Shown: in pieces, positions 26,668-35,065 of the stretch
Position numbering within the stretch: the stretch's first letter is position 1
Layout of the letters: each line of letters opens with the position of its first letter
Assembly: GCF_026544205.1 (NCBI RefSeq)
Contig: NZ_JALNUI010000018.1
Location: forward strand, 1-64,000
Direction: 5' to 3'
Origin: Curtobacterium sp. GC_Cur_3
Lineage (GTDB): Bacteria; Actinomycetota; Actinomycetes; Actinomycetales; Microbacteriaceae
Length of the DNA: 64,000 nucleotides
Made by a program: the position numbers and the translations under genes
Notes under the pieces: model-generated
Told to the model about the DNA's origin: nothing
What the model saw: the letters and a program-made list of their open reading frames with translations, nothing else
The model's database searches: none

Positions 26668-27510
26668 TCACCCCTGCGCGGCGAGCCAGTCCAGCGCCGC
26701 GGGGACGCCGGCGAGGACCGAGACGTGACCGGCACCCGGTCGTTCGTGGAGCACGGCACCGGGGACGGCGGTGGCGATCATCCGGCCGTGCGCCAGCGGC
26801 ACCACCCGGTCGTCCACACCCTGCTCGACGAGGGTCGGCACGTGCACGTCGGCGAGCGCGAAGCCCCAGCCGGTGACGAACGCCCGGTCGTCGTCGGCAC
26901 TGCCCACGCGACCCGTCTCGCCGGCGGCCTGCGCGTCCTGACCGAGCGCCGCCCAGTCGCCGTCGAGCGCTGCCCAGTCAGCGTCGGTGAACTGCGCCGG
27001 GTCGAAGCCGGCGGTGTCCGCCCAGGTGAGCCGAGCCTCCCGTCCGAGGACCGCTGCGCGGAGGCCACCGTCGTCGGCCATGCCGTCCCACCAGGCCGGT
27101 GCGTCGACGAACGGGGCGGGGGAGGCGAACGTCGCGACCGCGGTGACGCGGTCGGGCAGGAGGGCCGCCGCGGCGAGGGCGTGCGGGCCGCCGCCGGACC
27201 CACCGATCGCGGTGACCCGGTCGATGCCCAGGAGGTCGAGGACCTGCTCGAGGTCGCGGGCGCCGTCGGCGACGGTGCGACCCGGCAGGGGGTCGGCGCC
27301 GCCGAAGCCCGGGCGGGTGACGGCGACCAGACGGAGACCGCGTTCGGTGGCGGCGGCGAGGACCGGGGCGAGGTGGGCGCCGGTGTGCGGTGTCTCGTGG
27401 TGCCAGACCACGGAGGTGCTGCCAGCGGTGCTGCCACTGGCACTGCCGGAGTGGGCGCCGGTGTCGGCGACGAGGACCGTGCGACCGTCGGCGAGGTGCA
27501 GGGGCGTCAT
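26668..27510 (-). CDS. Alpha/beta hydrolase
   Basis: A 280-residue alpha/beta hydrolase. The oxyanion region is VVWHHETPHTGAHLAPV, the nucleophile elbow GGSGGGPHALAAAAL has the catalytic Ser, and the acid and base are probably in VEQGVDDRVVPLAHG and RPGAGHVSVL. No signal peptide, so cytoplasmic. The ATG is 7 nt after a TACGCT box, sharing a 23-nt divergent promoter region with a NUDIX gene. It converges on the SGNH gene with a 9-nt gap. The substrate cannot be predicted. Confidence 0.88.
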   Translation of the reverse strand: MTPLHLADGRTVLVADTGAHSGSASGSTAGSTSVVWHHETPHTGAHLAPVLAAATERGLRLVAVTRPGFGGADPLPGRTVADGARDLEQVLDLLGIDRVTAIGGSGGGPHALAAAALLPDRVTAVATFASPAPFVDAPAWWDGMADDGGLRAAVLGREARLTWADTAGFDPAQFTDADWAALDGDWAALGQDAQAAGETGRVGSADDDRAFVTGWGFALADVHVPTLVEQGVDDRVVPLAHGRMIATAVPGAVLHERPGAGHVSVLAGVPAALDWLAAQG

Positions 27511-27517
27511 GCGGGCG

Positions 27518-27527
27518 AGCGTAGCCT
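27518..27527. promoter_or_regulatory. Overlapping divergent -10 boxes in a 23-nt promoter region
   Basis: TAGCCT (27522-27527, +) lies 6 nt before GTG 27534, and TACGCT (27523-27518, -) lies 7 nt before ATG 27510. The two hexamers overlap by two bases, so the transcripts would be leaderless and mutually competing. Confidence 0.5.
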
Positions 27528-27533
27528 CGGATC

Positions 27534-27998
27534 GTGGTGCGGAGTGCGGGACTGCTGCTGTACCGGACCGGTGCGTCCGGGACCGAGCTCTTCATCGCGC
27601 ACATGGGCGGTCCGTTCTGGCGTCGGCGCGAGCGGGCGTGGTCCATCCCCAAGGGCGAGTACACCGACGAGCAGCCCCTCGAGGCCGCGCTGCGGGAGTT
27701 CCACGAGGAGATCGGCGTGCCGGCGCCCGACGTGCCGTGGTCCGAGCTGGGGGAGTTCCGGCAGGCCTCGGGCAAGCGCGTCGTCGTGTTCGCCGGTGCC
27801 GCGCCCGGCTTCTCCGTCGTGGCGGTGCGGAGCAACACCGTGCGGCTCGAGCTCCCGCGGGGGTCCGGCCGGTTCGTCGAGGTGCCGGAGGTGGACGACG
27901 CCCGGTGGGTGGGCGTCGACGACGCCCGGACGATGCTCGTCGCGGGGCAGGTCGCGGCGGTGGACGCACTCGTCGGGCTGCTCGGTCGGTCGGGCTGA
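27534..27998 (+). CDS. NUDIX hydrolase
   Basis: A 154-residue NUDIX protein. The box is SIPKGEYTDEQPLEAALREF continuing HEEIGV, so the REXXEEXG metal-binding part is intact, while the upstream E of the consensus is Q here. The opening AGLLLYRTGASGTELFIAHM is typical of the small actinobacterial group acting on nucleoside diphosphate compounds. Leaderless GTG start (see promoter). Exact substrate is unknown. It may clean up oxidised or modified nucleotides. Confidence 0.88.
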   Translation: MVRSAGLLLYRTGASGTELFIAHMGGPFWRRRERAWSIPKGEYTDEQPLEAALREFHEEIGVPAPDVPWSELGEFRQASGKRVVVFAGAAPGFSVVAVRSNTVRLELPRGSGRFVEVPEVDDARWVGVDDARTMLVAGQVAAVDALVGLLGRSG

Positions 27999-28053
27999 CC
28001 GGGGTCAGCGTGACGATCACGTCTCGATCCGTCCCTGGCGTTCGTGCGGTGGA

Positions 28054-28059
28054 TAGCCT
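28054..28059 (+). promoter_or_regulatory. -10 box of the LAFTG surface-protein gene
   Basis: TAGCCT, about 48 nt before the ATG at 28108; the leader contains GGGGAG as ribosome site. Confidence 0.4.
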
Positions 28060-28107
28060 GGGCGGACGTCGCGGCGGCGGGGCCGGCGCGCGGACAGGGG
28101 AGATCGC

Positions 28108-30420
28108 ATGCGCCACTGGCGGATCATGACGGCCGGGCTGACCGGGATCGTGCTCGGAGCCGGGCTCGCGCTGGGCGGAGCGACCACCGCCTCGGCCGCG
28201 ACGGCCGGGCACTGGGGAGCGTTCGCCGTGAGCGGCTCGAGCAGGGCCTACACCGGCACGATGACGTTGCCCGGGTTCCCGGAGACGACCTTCACCTCGA
28301 CGTCACGGCAGGCCAGCGTGATCAGCGGCGCGACGACCGGTCAGGGGCCGTCCACGCCTCCGGGTGCGGTCTACGGCAACAGCCGGAACAACACCTACCT
28401 GAACCAGCGGCCCCTCGCCGACCAGCCGAACGCTGCGAGCGCGGCGACCACGAAGTACACCTTCGACGGTGCGACGCCGGGGTCCGGCGGCTGGTCCTTC
28501 GTGCTCGGCGACGTCGACGCCGACCAGGTGACCCTCAGCGCGACGGTGCCCGGCGGCGGTGCTGCGACGGTCGCCCAGCTCGGCTACCAGGGCTCCTACA
28601 ACTCCTGCTCGACGGTCTCACCTGGCGGATGGACGTGCCCCGCTGATCCCGGGGGCGTGCCCGCGGGGCAGGACCGACCCACCTGGGACGCGGCCACCGG
28701 CGTGCTCACCGGGAACGCCGCGGCGAACGACACCGCTGGGGCCACCGCGTGGTTCACACCGACGGTGCCGCTCGCGACGCTGACCATGACCTACCAGGCC
28801 AGGAGCGGCCTGCCGGTCTACCAGACCTGGTTCGCCAACACGACCGCATCGCTCTCGGGCGTCGCGACCCTGGACGGCGAGCCGCTGGGCGGAGCCGTCG
28901 TCACGGTGACCGCACCGGGTGGCGCCGAGTTCACGACCACGACGGGCGACGACGGCCGGTACGTGATCGACGCCCTGACCCGGTCGGACGGCTACGTCGT
29001 CGACGTCGACCCGCCCGCCAACGCCTCGCTCGCGACCCCGTCGGCCCCGATCTCCCTGCGTGCCGGTGACGCGACCGCCGACGTCCCGTTCGTGACGCCG
29101 GTGGGCACCGTCGCCGTGACGGGCACGGTCGTCGACACCACCGGGGCACCGGTCGCCGACGCTCCGGTCGTCGTCACCGATCCCACCACCGGTCAGACGC
29201 TGGCCGAGACCGTCACCGACGGCGACGGCTCCTACCTCGTCCCCGGGCTGCCGGCGTCGACCGCGGTCGAGGTCGTCGTCGACGGCGGCACCCCGGTCCC
29301 CGTGACGACCGGTGCAGACGGGGCCGCACCCGTCGTCGTGCCGCCCGTCGTGGTGCAGGCAGCGGTGTCGACCATCAGCGGCCGCGTCACGGTGGACGGT
29401 GTCGCCCCGACCGCGGTGAGCGTCGTCGAGCTCGTGGCGGACGGCGAGGTCGTCGCCACGACGGAGACCGCTGCTGACGGCACGTACGCCTTCCGTGTCC
29501 TGCCCGGCGTCTACGCGGTCCGGACCACGTCGCCGGCCGCCGGTGCCACGGGACCGACGGAACGCGCCGCGGACACCTCCGCCGGCAACGCCGCCGACGT
29601 CGACTTCGCCTTCGTCGTCCCCGTGCCGGTCGTCGTCTCGCAGTCCGGCTCCGTGACCGACACCGACGGCACCCCCGTCGCGGGGGCGACCGTGACCGCG
29701 CGGCCCGTCGACGCGGGCTCCGGCGCCGTGATCGTCGCCACCACCGGGGCAGACGGCTCGTTCGACCTCCGCGGCCTGACACCGGGGACGCCCTATCGCG
29801 TCTCGGTGGCCGGGACCACCCCGCAGGACGTCACGACCGGGGCCAGCGGTGCCGCACCGACGCCGCTCGACTTCGTCGTGCCGGTGCCGACGGTGGACCA
29901 GCCGGGCACCGTGACCGACGCCGACGGTGCCGCCGCGGCGGACGTCCCGGTCGTCGCGACGCCGACGGACACCAGTGCAGGCGACGTCGTGACGACGACG
30001 ACCACCGCTGCGGATGGCTGGTTCGACCTGACCGGGCTGCGGCCGTCGACGTCGTACTCGGTCGTGGCGGGCTCCGGTGACCAGGCCAGCGAGCCCCAGG
30101 TCGTCGTCACCCCCGCCAGCGGGTCAGGCACGCCGCTGTCGATCACGCTCGCGGCGGCCACCCCCGCGCCGTCGACGGCCCCGACGCCCGGTGGTGCCAC
30201 GGGCGGTGGTGGCACAGTCGGTGGCACGGTCGATGGCGGCAGCACGGCCGGTGGTGGTGGCGCCTCGTCCGGTGGGTCGACGTCCGGCTCGCTCGCCTTC
30301 ACGGGTGCGGAGATCGCGCCCGCGGCGATCGCGGCCGGGATCCTCGTGCTGCTCGGTGGCGGACTGTTGACCTTCCGTGCCGCACGCAACCGCCGCCGCA
30401 CGGAGCACCTGCAGGACTGA
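28108..30420 (+). CDS. Cell-wall-anchored repeat protein with LAFTG sorting signal
   Basis: A 770-residue secreted protein. A signal peptide ends near residue 31 (GGATTASA). Residues 32 to about 245 form a domain I do not recognise, with a likely disulfide (YNSCSTVSPGGWTCPAD). Then come about five carboxypeptidase-regulatory/Cna-B-like repeats of about 85 residues, each with a GxVxDxxGxPVAGA-type opening and a DGSFDLRGL-type middle. A Gly/Ser-rich spacer leads to LAFTG (729-733), a hydrophobic helix and the positive tail RNRRRTEHLQD. LAXTG is the class E sortase type of high-GC Gram-positives, so it should be covalently wall-bound. It may act as an adhesin or surface-layer component. Confidence 0.88.
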   Translation: MRHWRIMTAGLTGIVLGAGLALGGATTASAATAGHWGAFAVSGSSRAYTGTMTLPGFPETTFTSTSRQASVISGATTGQGPSTPPGAVYGNSRNNTYLNQRPLADQPNAASAATTKYTFDGATPGSGGWSFVLGDVDADQVTLSATVPGGGAATVAQLGYQGSYNSCSTVSPGGWTCPADPGGVPAGQDRPTWDAATGVLTGNAAANDTAGATAWFTPTVPLATLTMTYQARSGLPVYQTWFANTTASLSGVATLDGEPLGGAVVTVTAPGGAEFTTTTGDDGRYVIDALTRSDGYVVDVDPPANASLATPSAPISLRAGDATADVPFVTPVGTVAVTGTVVDTTGAPVADAPVVVTDPTTGQTLAETVTDGDGSYLVPGLPASTAVEVVVDGGTPVPVTTGADGAAPVVVPPVVVQAAVSTISGRVTVDGVAPTAVSVVELVADGEVVATTETAADGTYAFRVLPGVYAVRTTSPAAGATGPTERAADTSAGNAADVDFAFVVPVPVVVSQSGSVTDTDGTPVAGATVTARPVDAGSGAVIVATTGADGSFDLRGLTPGTPYRVSVAGTTPQDVTTGASGAAPTPLDFVVPVPTVDQPGTVTDADGAAAADVPVVATPTDTSAGDVVTTTTTAADGWFDLTGLRPSTSYSVVAGSGDQASEPQVVVTPASGSGTPLSITLAAATPAPSTAPTPGGATGGGGTVGGTVDGGSTAGGGGASSGGSTSGSLAFTGAEIAPAAIAAGILVLLGGGLLTFRAARNRRRTEHLQD

Positions 30421-30499
30421 CGCCCGCGCTGCGGGGGCGAGCCGGGCCTCCTGGCCGACCCGACCGCACGAGCATGGCGTTGCGCCGAACCGCACCGCG

Positions 30500-30543
30500 G
30501 AACGGACACAGCACCACGGATCCCCGTGGTGCTGTGTCCGTTC
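30500..30543. terminator. Strong bidirectional hairpin between convergent genes
   Basis: GAACGGACACAGCACCACGG, loop ATCC, then its exact 20-nt complement. It serves the surface-protein gene (+) and the MFS gene (-). No long T tract follows. Confidence 0.75.
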
Positions 30544-30580
30544 TGTGGTTCTGTGCCGCTTCCCGCCGCGCCCCGCCCCG

Positions 30581-31972
30581 CTACTCCGCCACGTGCCGCG
30601 TCCGCGTCGACCCGGTCACCGTCGCGACCGATCCCGTCATGGTCTGAATCGCCCGGCTGATCGTCGGGATCGACGTGGTGACGACGGCGAGCGAGGACGT
30701 GATCGCCTCGATCGACGACGTGGACAGGTGCTCCTGGTGCGAGGAGTGCACCGGGAAGCCCCGGCGCGCCGCGACGACCACGCCGAGGGACCCGAGCAGC
30801 ACGACGGCCCCGGCGATCGGCAGCGTCTGCATGCCCGTCATCCCGAGCACCTGCCCGCCGATGGCCGCACCGCCCGCGATGCCGATGTTCGACGCGCCGT
30901 TGACCAGTGCGCCCGCGATGTCGGGGGAGACGCCCCCTGCACGGATCGCCGCCGCCATGAAGAGCGTGCCCGTCGTGCCGTTCGCGGCCATCCACACGCC
31001 GGCGACGACCATCGTCCCGATGATCGACCCGTGCACGAACGGCAGGGCGACGAACGCGGCCGCCATCACCGCGACCGACACGATGAGCGTCTGCCGGGGC
31101 GCGGTGTCGACGAACACGCCGGCCAGCCACAGCCCGATCACGCCGGTGCCGCCGAGGACCAGCAGCGCTCCGCTGACCAGGCCCGTGTCGAGACCGGCGT
31201 CGATCGCGTAGGGGCCGACGTACGTGTACACGATGTAGTGCCCGGCGAAGAGCAGCAGGTCGGCGGCGACGACGGCGAGCAGCCCGGTGCGCGCCCATGC
31301 CCGCGGCGACCCGATGTGCGGCGACGACGTGCCGCGGACGGCCGGCAGGAACACGGCCGCGACGACGGCGAGCGCCGCGGCGCACACGGCGACGGACCCG
31401 ACGGCGGGCCGCCAACCGATCGACTGCCCGATCCCGGTGGCGAGCGGCACGCCGATCACGAACCCGAGCGAGCTGCCCGAGTACACGAACGCGATCGCCC
31501 GGCCGGCGAGGCGCGGGGGCACGATCCGGGTGGCGTACGCCGACGCGACGGAGAAGAACAGGGCGTGTGCGACGCCGCCGACCACGCGTCCGGCACAGAC
31601 CACGGCGAACGACGGCGCGAGCGCGACCGTGAGGTTCGACACGGCGTACCCGATCAGGGTGGCGACGAGGACCGCCTTCCGCGGCAGCCGAGCGGTGAAC
31701 GACGTCAGCGGCAGCGCGAGGACCGCCACGGCCGCGGCGTACACGGTGATGACGATGCCCATCTGCGACTCGGTGACGCCGAGGTCGGTGCTCATGGTGC
31801 CGAGCAGTCCGACGGGCATCAGCTCGGTGGTGATGGCGAAGAACGTGGCGAGGCCGAGGACGGCGATGCCGACGACGGCCTTCGAGGTCAGGACGGACGT
31901 CGTGACGGACGACGTGGTCGACGCGGTCGACGCGGTCGACGTGGTGGTGACGGACGCGGTGCTCGTGGACAC
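30581..31972 (-). CDS. MFS transporter, drug/sugar efflux type (DHA1-like)
   Basis: A 463-residue, 12-helix major facilitator. After a Ser/Thr-rich N-terminus of about 25 residues come FFAITTELMPVGLLGTMSTD and the motif-A-like FTARLPRKAVLVATLIGYAV, then HALFFSVASAYATRIVPPRL, as in AraJ/CmlA-type exporters. The C-terminus is also Ser/Thr-rich (LSTSSIEAITSSLAVV). I start it at GTG 31972, 8 nt after AGGAGG, instead of an ATG 150 nt upstream whose peptide is Arg/Pro-rich. Plasma membrane. Substrate unknown. A GGAGCGCTCC palindrome lies about 190 nt upstream. Confidence 0.88.
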   Translation of the reverse strand: MSTSTASVTTTSTASTASTTSSVTTSVLTSKAVVGIAVLGLATFFAITTELMPVGLLGTMSTDLGVTESQMGIVITVYAAAVAVLALPLTSFTARLPRKAVLVATLIGYAVSNLTVALAPSFAVVCAGRVVGGVAHALFFSVASAYATRIVPPRLAGRAIAFVYSGSSLGFVIGVPLATGIGQSIGWRPAVGSVAVCAAALAVVAAVFLPAVRGTSSPHIGSPRAWARTGLLAVVAADLLLFAGHYIVYTYVGPYAIDAGLDTGLVSGALLVLGGTGVIGLWLAGVFVDTAPRQTLIVSVAVMAAAFVALPFVHGSIIGTMVVAGVWMAANGTTGTLFMAAAIRAGGVSPDIAGALVNGASNIGIAGGAAIGGQVLGMTGMQTLPIAGAVVLLGSLGVVVAARRGFPVHSSHQEHLSTSSIEAITSSLAVVTTSIPTISRAIQTMTGSVATVTGSTRTRHVAE

Positions 31973-32162
31973 GGGGCTGACCTCCTCGGGACGTGGTGGA
32001 GCGCGCGACGGGGACGTCACGTCGACGACACCACGACCGGGTCGGTCGGGCAGTGCGCGCTCGCGGGTGTGGGATGTGTGGTTGGTCACTCCACGGCGAG
32101 TGCGATCCATCCAGTGTCGCACGCCACCACGCAGGAGCGCGAGTGCCCGGAGGAACTTCGAA

Positions 32163-32172
32163 GGAGCGCTCC
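32163..32172. promoter_or_regulatory. GGAGCGCTCC palindrome upstream of the MFS gene
   Basis: It matches the central 10 bp of the CebR/CelR box TGGGAGCGCTCCCA known from cellulose-utilising actinomycetes, but the outer bases differ (A on both sides). It also lies 13 nt after the stop of the upstream gene, so it could belong to a terminator. Confidence 0.3.
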
Positions 32173-32185
32173 AACACTCCTGGCG

Positions 32186-33079
32186 TCAGAACTCGTTCGT
32201 CACCGTGCCGCGCACCCCGCCGCCACGGAGGTCGACCGTCAGCGTGCCACTCAGTGACGACGCCGACAGCGACACCGACCCGTGCAGCGCGTCCTGCCGC
32301 GGGTAGCAGGCACTCGTCGCGTGCCGGCGGTCGGCGGTCGCGACGAGGCAGATTGTCGCCCGGTCCGTGCCGACCCCGGCCCACACGGCCCAGGGTGTGG
32401 CGGCGTCGTCCCCGCTGAGCGACCGGTTCGTGAAGACGAGTCGCGTCGTGTGCAGGCTGACCGGCGCCTCGAAGGCCCCCGGCAGCTGGTCGGCGTAGGT
32501 CTGCGGCGCGTCGAGCAGCTGCTCGAGCGTCACCGACCCGGCCGTCGGGGTCACCGAGGGCGACGAGGGCGTGACCGGGTGGGCGGTCCCGATCGCGAGC
32601 CCTGTCCCGAACGCCACGACGACCACGGCCGCGACGCCGCCGGCCACCCACGGTCGTGCCAGCGCCCACCGTGCCAGTCGGAGCGGCCTGGTCCACGGCC
32701 GTCCCGGTGCCTGGGTCTGCGCGGCCTCCTGGTCGCCGACGTCGCCCGGGGCAGGACCGTCGACCGGCACCCGGTCCGGCAGGTCGTCACCGTCATCCGG
32801 CACCCGTTCCGGCAGGTGGCCACGGCCGGCCTGGAGGCTCGTGTCGGCCTGGTCGCGCGGCTCCGCCTGCACGACACGGGTCGCGTCAGGCACCGATGCA
32901 CGGACCCCACGTCCGCGCTGCAGGTCCCCGAGGGCGATCCGCGCCCTCGCGGCTTCCGCCTCGCTGGATCCTGCGCCCCAGGCGATGCCCTCGAGGCGCG
33001 CGCGTTCGACAGCGGTGTCGCGGTCGTCGTCGGCCATGCGCACTCCCGGGCTCCGGTCGTTGCTCTCGTCGGTTCTCAT
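32186..33079 (-). CDS. Hypothetical single-pass membrane protein
   Basis: A 297-residue protein with an acidic cytoplasmic-like N-terminal half (about residues 1-160), one transmembrane helix at about 170-190 (WVAGGVAAVVVVAFGTGLAI) and an extracellular C-terminal part of about 100 residues. The latter has a cysteine pair (TICLVATADR, TSACYPRQDAL). I recognise no domain. Start is uncertain: ATG 33079 (GGAGTG upstream) or ATG 33037 (GGGAGTG upstream, giving MADDDRDTAVERARLEG). It is 213 nt upstream of the MFS gene on the same strand and divergent from a small ORF. Confidence 0.7.
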   Translation of the reverse strand: MRTDESNDRSPGVRMADDDRDTAVERARLEGIAWGAGSSEAEAARARIALGDLQRGRGVRASVPDATRVVQAEPRDQADTSLQAGRGHLPERVPDDGDDLPDRVPVDGPAPGDVGDQEAAQTQAPGRPWTRPLRLARWALARPWVAGGVAAVVVVAFGTGLAIGTAHPVTPSSPSVTPTAGSVTLEQLLDAPQTYADQLPGAFEAPVSLHTTRLVFTNRSLSGDDAATPWAVWAGVGTDRATICLVATADRRHATSACYPRQDALHGSVSLSASSLSGTLTVDLRGGGVRGTVTNEF

Positions 33080-33135
33080 GCTGGCACTCCGACCGCTCCG
33101 GCGCGCACCCAGATCGGGGGGAGTACGCCGGTGAC

Positions 33136-33330
33136 ATGACAGACGCACGCGAGCCCGACCCCGAGACCCTCGAGCCGCTCAGCCACGACACCCAGTCCGG
33201 CGAGGCCGACTACGTCGCGACGAGCCCCGGCGGCAGCGGCACCGAGCGCCACGTCCCGCTCCCGTCGGAGGAGCAGGGACGCGACACCGAGTACGACCCG
33301 GTCGACGAGGGCCCGAAGCACGAGGGCTGA
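33136..33330 (+). CDS. Small acidic hypothetical protein
   Basis: A 64-residue, strongly acidic and hydrophilic protein (MTDAREPDPETLEPLSHDTQ at the start, ending DPVDEGPKHEG). No hydrophobic core is evident, so it is probably intrinsically disordered. A GGGGGGAG stretch lies 12 nt before the ATG. It converges on the YidC-like gene with a 6-nt gap. Similar small disordered proteins are frequent in this bacterial family; no role can be named. Confidence 0.55.
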   Translation: MTDAREPDPETLEPLSHDTQSGEADYVATSPGGSGTERHVPLPSEEQGRDTEYDPVDEGPKHEG

Positions 33331-33336
33331 GTCGCG

Positions 33337-34074
33337 TCAGCGCACCAGTCGCCGCAGCACCGCCCGCTCCCCGTACGTCCACGTGGCACTCGTCACGACG
33401 TAGAGGGCTGCGGCGAGCGGTGCGATCGCGGCGAAGACCACCGTCAGGAACGGCGCCCACCGTCCGATCACGGTCGCGGCACCGGCGCCGGGCACGTCGA
33501 CGTCCGGCGCTGCTGCCGGGTTCCAGTGCAGGGCCGACCGGCGCGTGGCCTCGACCACGACGGCGAGGACGACGAGCAGGACGACCACCACCCAGGCGTG
33601 CACCCACAGCGGCGAGGCGGCGACCGCGACCAGGGACTGTCCGAGCGATACCCCCGCGAGCGTGGCCTGGAGCAGGACGTTGGACGTCCCCGCGATGGTC
33701 GTGTGCGTGAACAGGGCGTACAGCAGCGAGACGACCGGAGCCTGCGCGAGGACGGGCAGGCACCCGGCGAGGGGTGACACGTGTTCGGCGGTGTACAGCG
33801 CCTGCACGGCACGCTGCAGCCGCTCCCGGTCGGCACCGTGCCGCTTCCGGAGTGCGGCGAGCTGCGGCGCGAGTCGGCGGCGGTCCCGTTCCGCCCGGAC
33901 CTGCAGGACGGACAGGGGCACGAGCGCGGCGCGCACGACGAGGGTGACGAGCACGACGGCCAGCGCCGCGGCCAGCGGCCCCGCCACGGGGGAGAGGGCT
34001 CCGGCGAGCGAGGCGAGCAGGTCGGCGCCGAGCTGCAGCAGCGCGCCGACGACGGGCAGGGTGGAGAGGTCCAT
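33337..34074 (-). CDS. YidC/Oxa1-type membrane protein insertase (paralogue)
   Basis: A 245-residue polytopic protein with the Oxa1/YidC core: LVVRAALVPLSVLQVRAERD (first core helix and following basic loop), QLAALRKRHGADRERLQRAV, YTAEHVSPLAGCLPVLAQAP and the final helices. The Arg in VRAALVPLS matches the groove arginine of YidC. No large periplasmic domain, as in Gram-positive SpoIIIJ types. A housekeeping yidC is normally near the origin with rnpA, so this is presumably an accessory copy. The start ATG 34074 has CGGAAC upstream. It is next to a small membrane protein on the same strand. Confidence 0.85.
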   Translation of the reverse strand: MDLSTLPVVGALLQLGADLLASLAGALSPVAGPLAAALAVVLVTLVVRAALVPLSVLQVRAERDRRRLAPQLAALRKRHGADRERLQRAVQALYTAEHVSPLAGCLPVLAQAPVVSLLYALFTHTTIAGTSNVLLQATLAGVSLGQSLVAVAASPLWVHAWVVVVLLVVLAVVVEATRRSALHWNPAAAPDVDVPGAGAATVIGRWAPFLTVVFAAIAPLAAALYVVTSATWTYGERAVLRRLVR

Positions 34075-34137
34075 GACGGTTCCGTTCGAGTGGGGTGGTC
34101 GGGGTCACGTGTGCGACCCGCCACCGATCGATCGGCG

Positions 34138-34422
34138 TCAGGTCGCGGGGAGCACCCCTGGGGCCCTCGGACGCGCGTGGCCCGCGGCGTCGGGGTGGCT
34201 CCACGTGATCCGCGTGATCACGTCGACGTGACGGTCGGCCTCGGACGCTGCCGGACCGACCCGGACACCGAGCACCAGTGCGACCAGCTGCGCGACGACC
34301 ACGGCGGCAGCGACGGCGGCGACACCGAGTGCGGCCACGGCGAGCAGCGGCAGGACGCCCGTGGTGGGGTCCACGGTGAGCAGCGCGGCGACGGCGCGCA
34401 GGATCACCTCGATGACGGTCAT
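34138..34422 (-). CDS. Small membrane protein (DUF6412-like)
   Basis: A 94-residue protein with two hydrophobic helices (LLAVAALGVAAVAAAVVVAQ is the second) and a conserved-looking tail ITWSHPDAAGHARPRAPG. From memory this pattern belongs to the DUF6412 family, often found beside a YidC-like gene, as here; the family name should be confirmed. The ATG is 9 nt after a TACGCT box (34437-34432, minus strand), so the leader is 2-3 nt at most. Likely partner of the insertase encoded 63 nt downstream. Confidence 0.7.
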   Translation of the reverse strand: MTVIEVILRAVAALLTVDPTTGVLPLLAVAALGVAAVAAAVVVAQLVALVLGVRVGPAASEADRHVDVITRITWSHPDAAGHARPRAPGVLPAT

Positions 34423-34488
34423 GGTCCGTTCAGCGTAACCCCCGCGTGCCGCCGACCCGTGGTGCGCCGGGCACGGGAGGATCGCCGC

Positions 34489-34968
34489 ATGACCTCCCCG
34501 AGCACCCCCGCGACGCTGGCGCTGGAGCGTGCGGGCGTGCCGTTCGTCCCACACGTGTACGAGCACCACGAGACGGCGACGAACTTCGGTGAAGAGGCCG
34601 CAGCCGCACTCGGCCTCCGCGAGGAGCAGGTGTTCAAGACGCTCGTCGTGTCCGTCGACGGCGCACTGGCGGTGGCGATCGTCCCCGTGGCCAACCGGCT
34701 CGACCTCAAGGCCATCGCCGCGGCGGTCGGTGGCAAGAAGGCGAGCCTCGCCGACCCGGCCCTGGCGGAGAAGCGCACCGGCTACGTCGTGGGTGGCATC
34801 AGCCCGGTGGGGCAGCGCTCGAAGATCCGCACGGTGCTCGACGCGTCGGCGTCCGACTACCCGACGATCTTCGTCTCCGGCGGTCGTCGCGGGTTCGACA
34901 TCGAGATCGCGCCGGCAGACCTCCTCCGCGTCACGGAAGCGACCACGGCGGCCATCGCGCGGACCTGA
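34489..34968 (+). CDS. ybaK: Cys-tRNA(Pro)/Cys-tRNA(Cys) deacylase, YbaK family
   Basis: A 159-residue YbaK/ProX-type editing protein. Characteristic blocks are HETATNFGEEAAAALGL, QVFKTLVVSVDG with the catalytic-pocket lysine, RLDLKAIAAAVGGKKASLAD and TGYVVGGISPVGQRSK. YbaK hydrolyses Cys mischarged on tRNA(Pro). The ATG is 7 nt after GGGAGG. Cytoplasmic; stands alone, divergent from the small membrane protein. Confidence 0.92.
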   Translation: MTSPSTPATLALERAGVPFVPHVYEHHETATNFGEEAAAALGLREEQVFKTLVVSVDGALAVAIVPVANRLDLKAIAAAVGGKKASLADPALAEKRTGYVVGGISPVGQRSKIRTVLDASASDYPTIFVSGGRRGFDIEIAPADLLRVTEATTAAIART

Positions 34969-35026
34969 GTCGGGTCGGCGCAACTTTCTTCCACGACCGG
35001 GAATGCCCCGGTACCCCCTGCGTTGC

Positions 35027-35047
35027 ATTGAGTCGAAGGCACTCAAG
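35027..35047. promoter_or_regulatory. HAIR-type HspR operator upstream of Clp ATPase
   Basis: ATTGAGT-CGAAGGC-ACTCAAG matches the HAIR consensus CTTGAGT-N7-ACTCAAG at 13 of 14 arm positions. It ends 7 nt before the AGGAGG ribosome site. HspR binds such sites to repress clpB, dnaK and lon in actinomycetes. Confidence 0.8.
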
Positions 35048-35065
35048 TACCCCCAGGAGGTCCCG

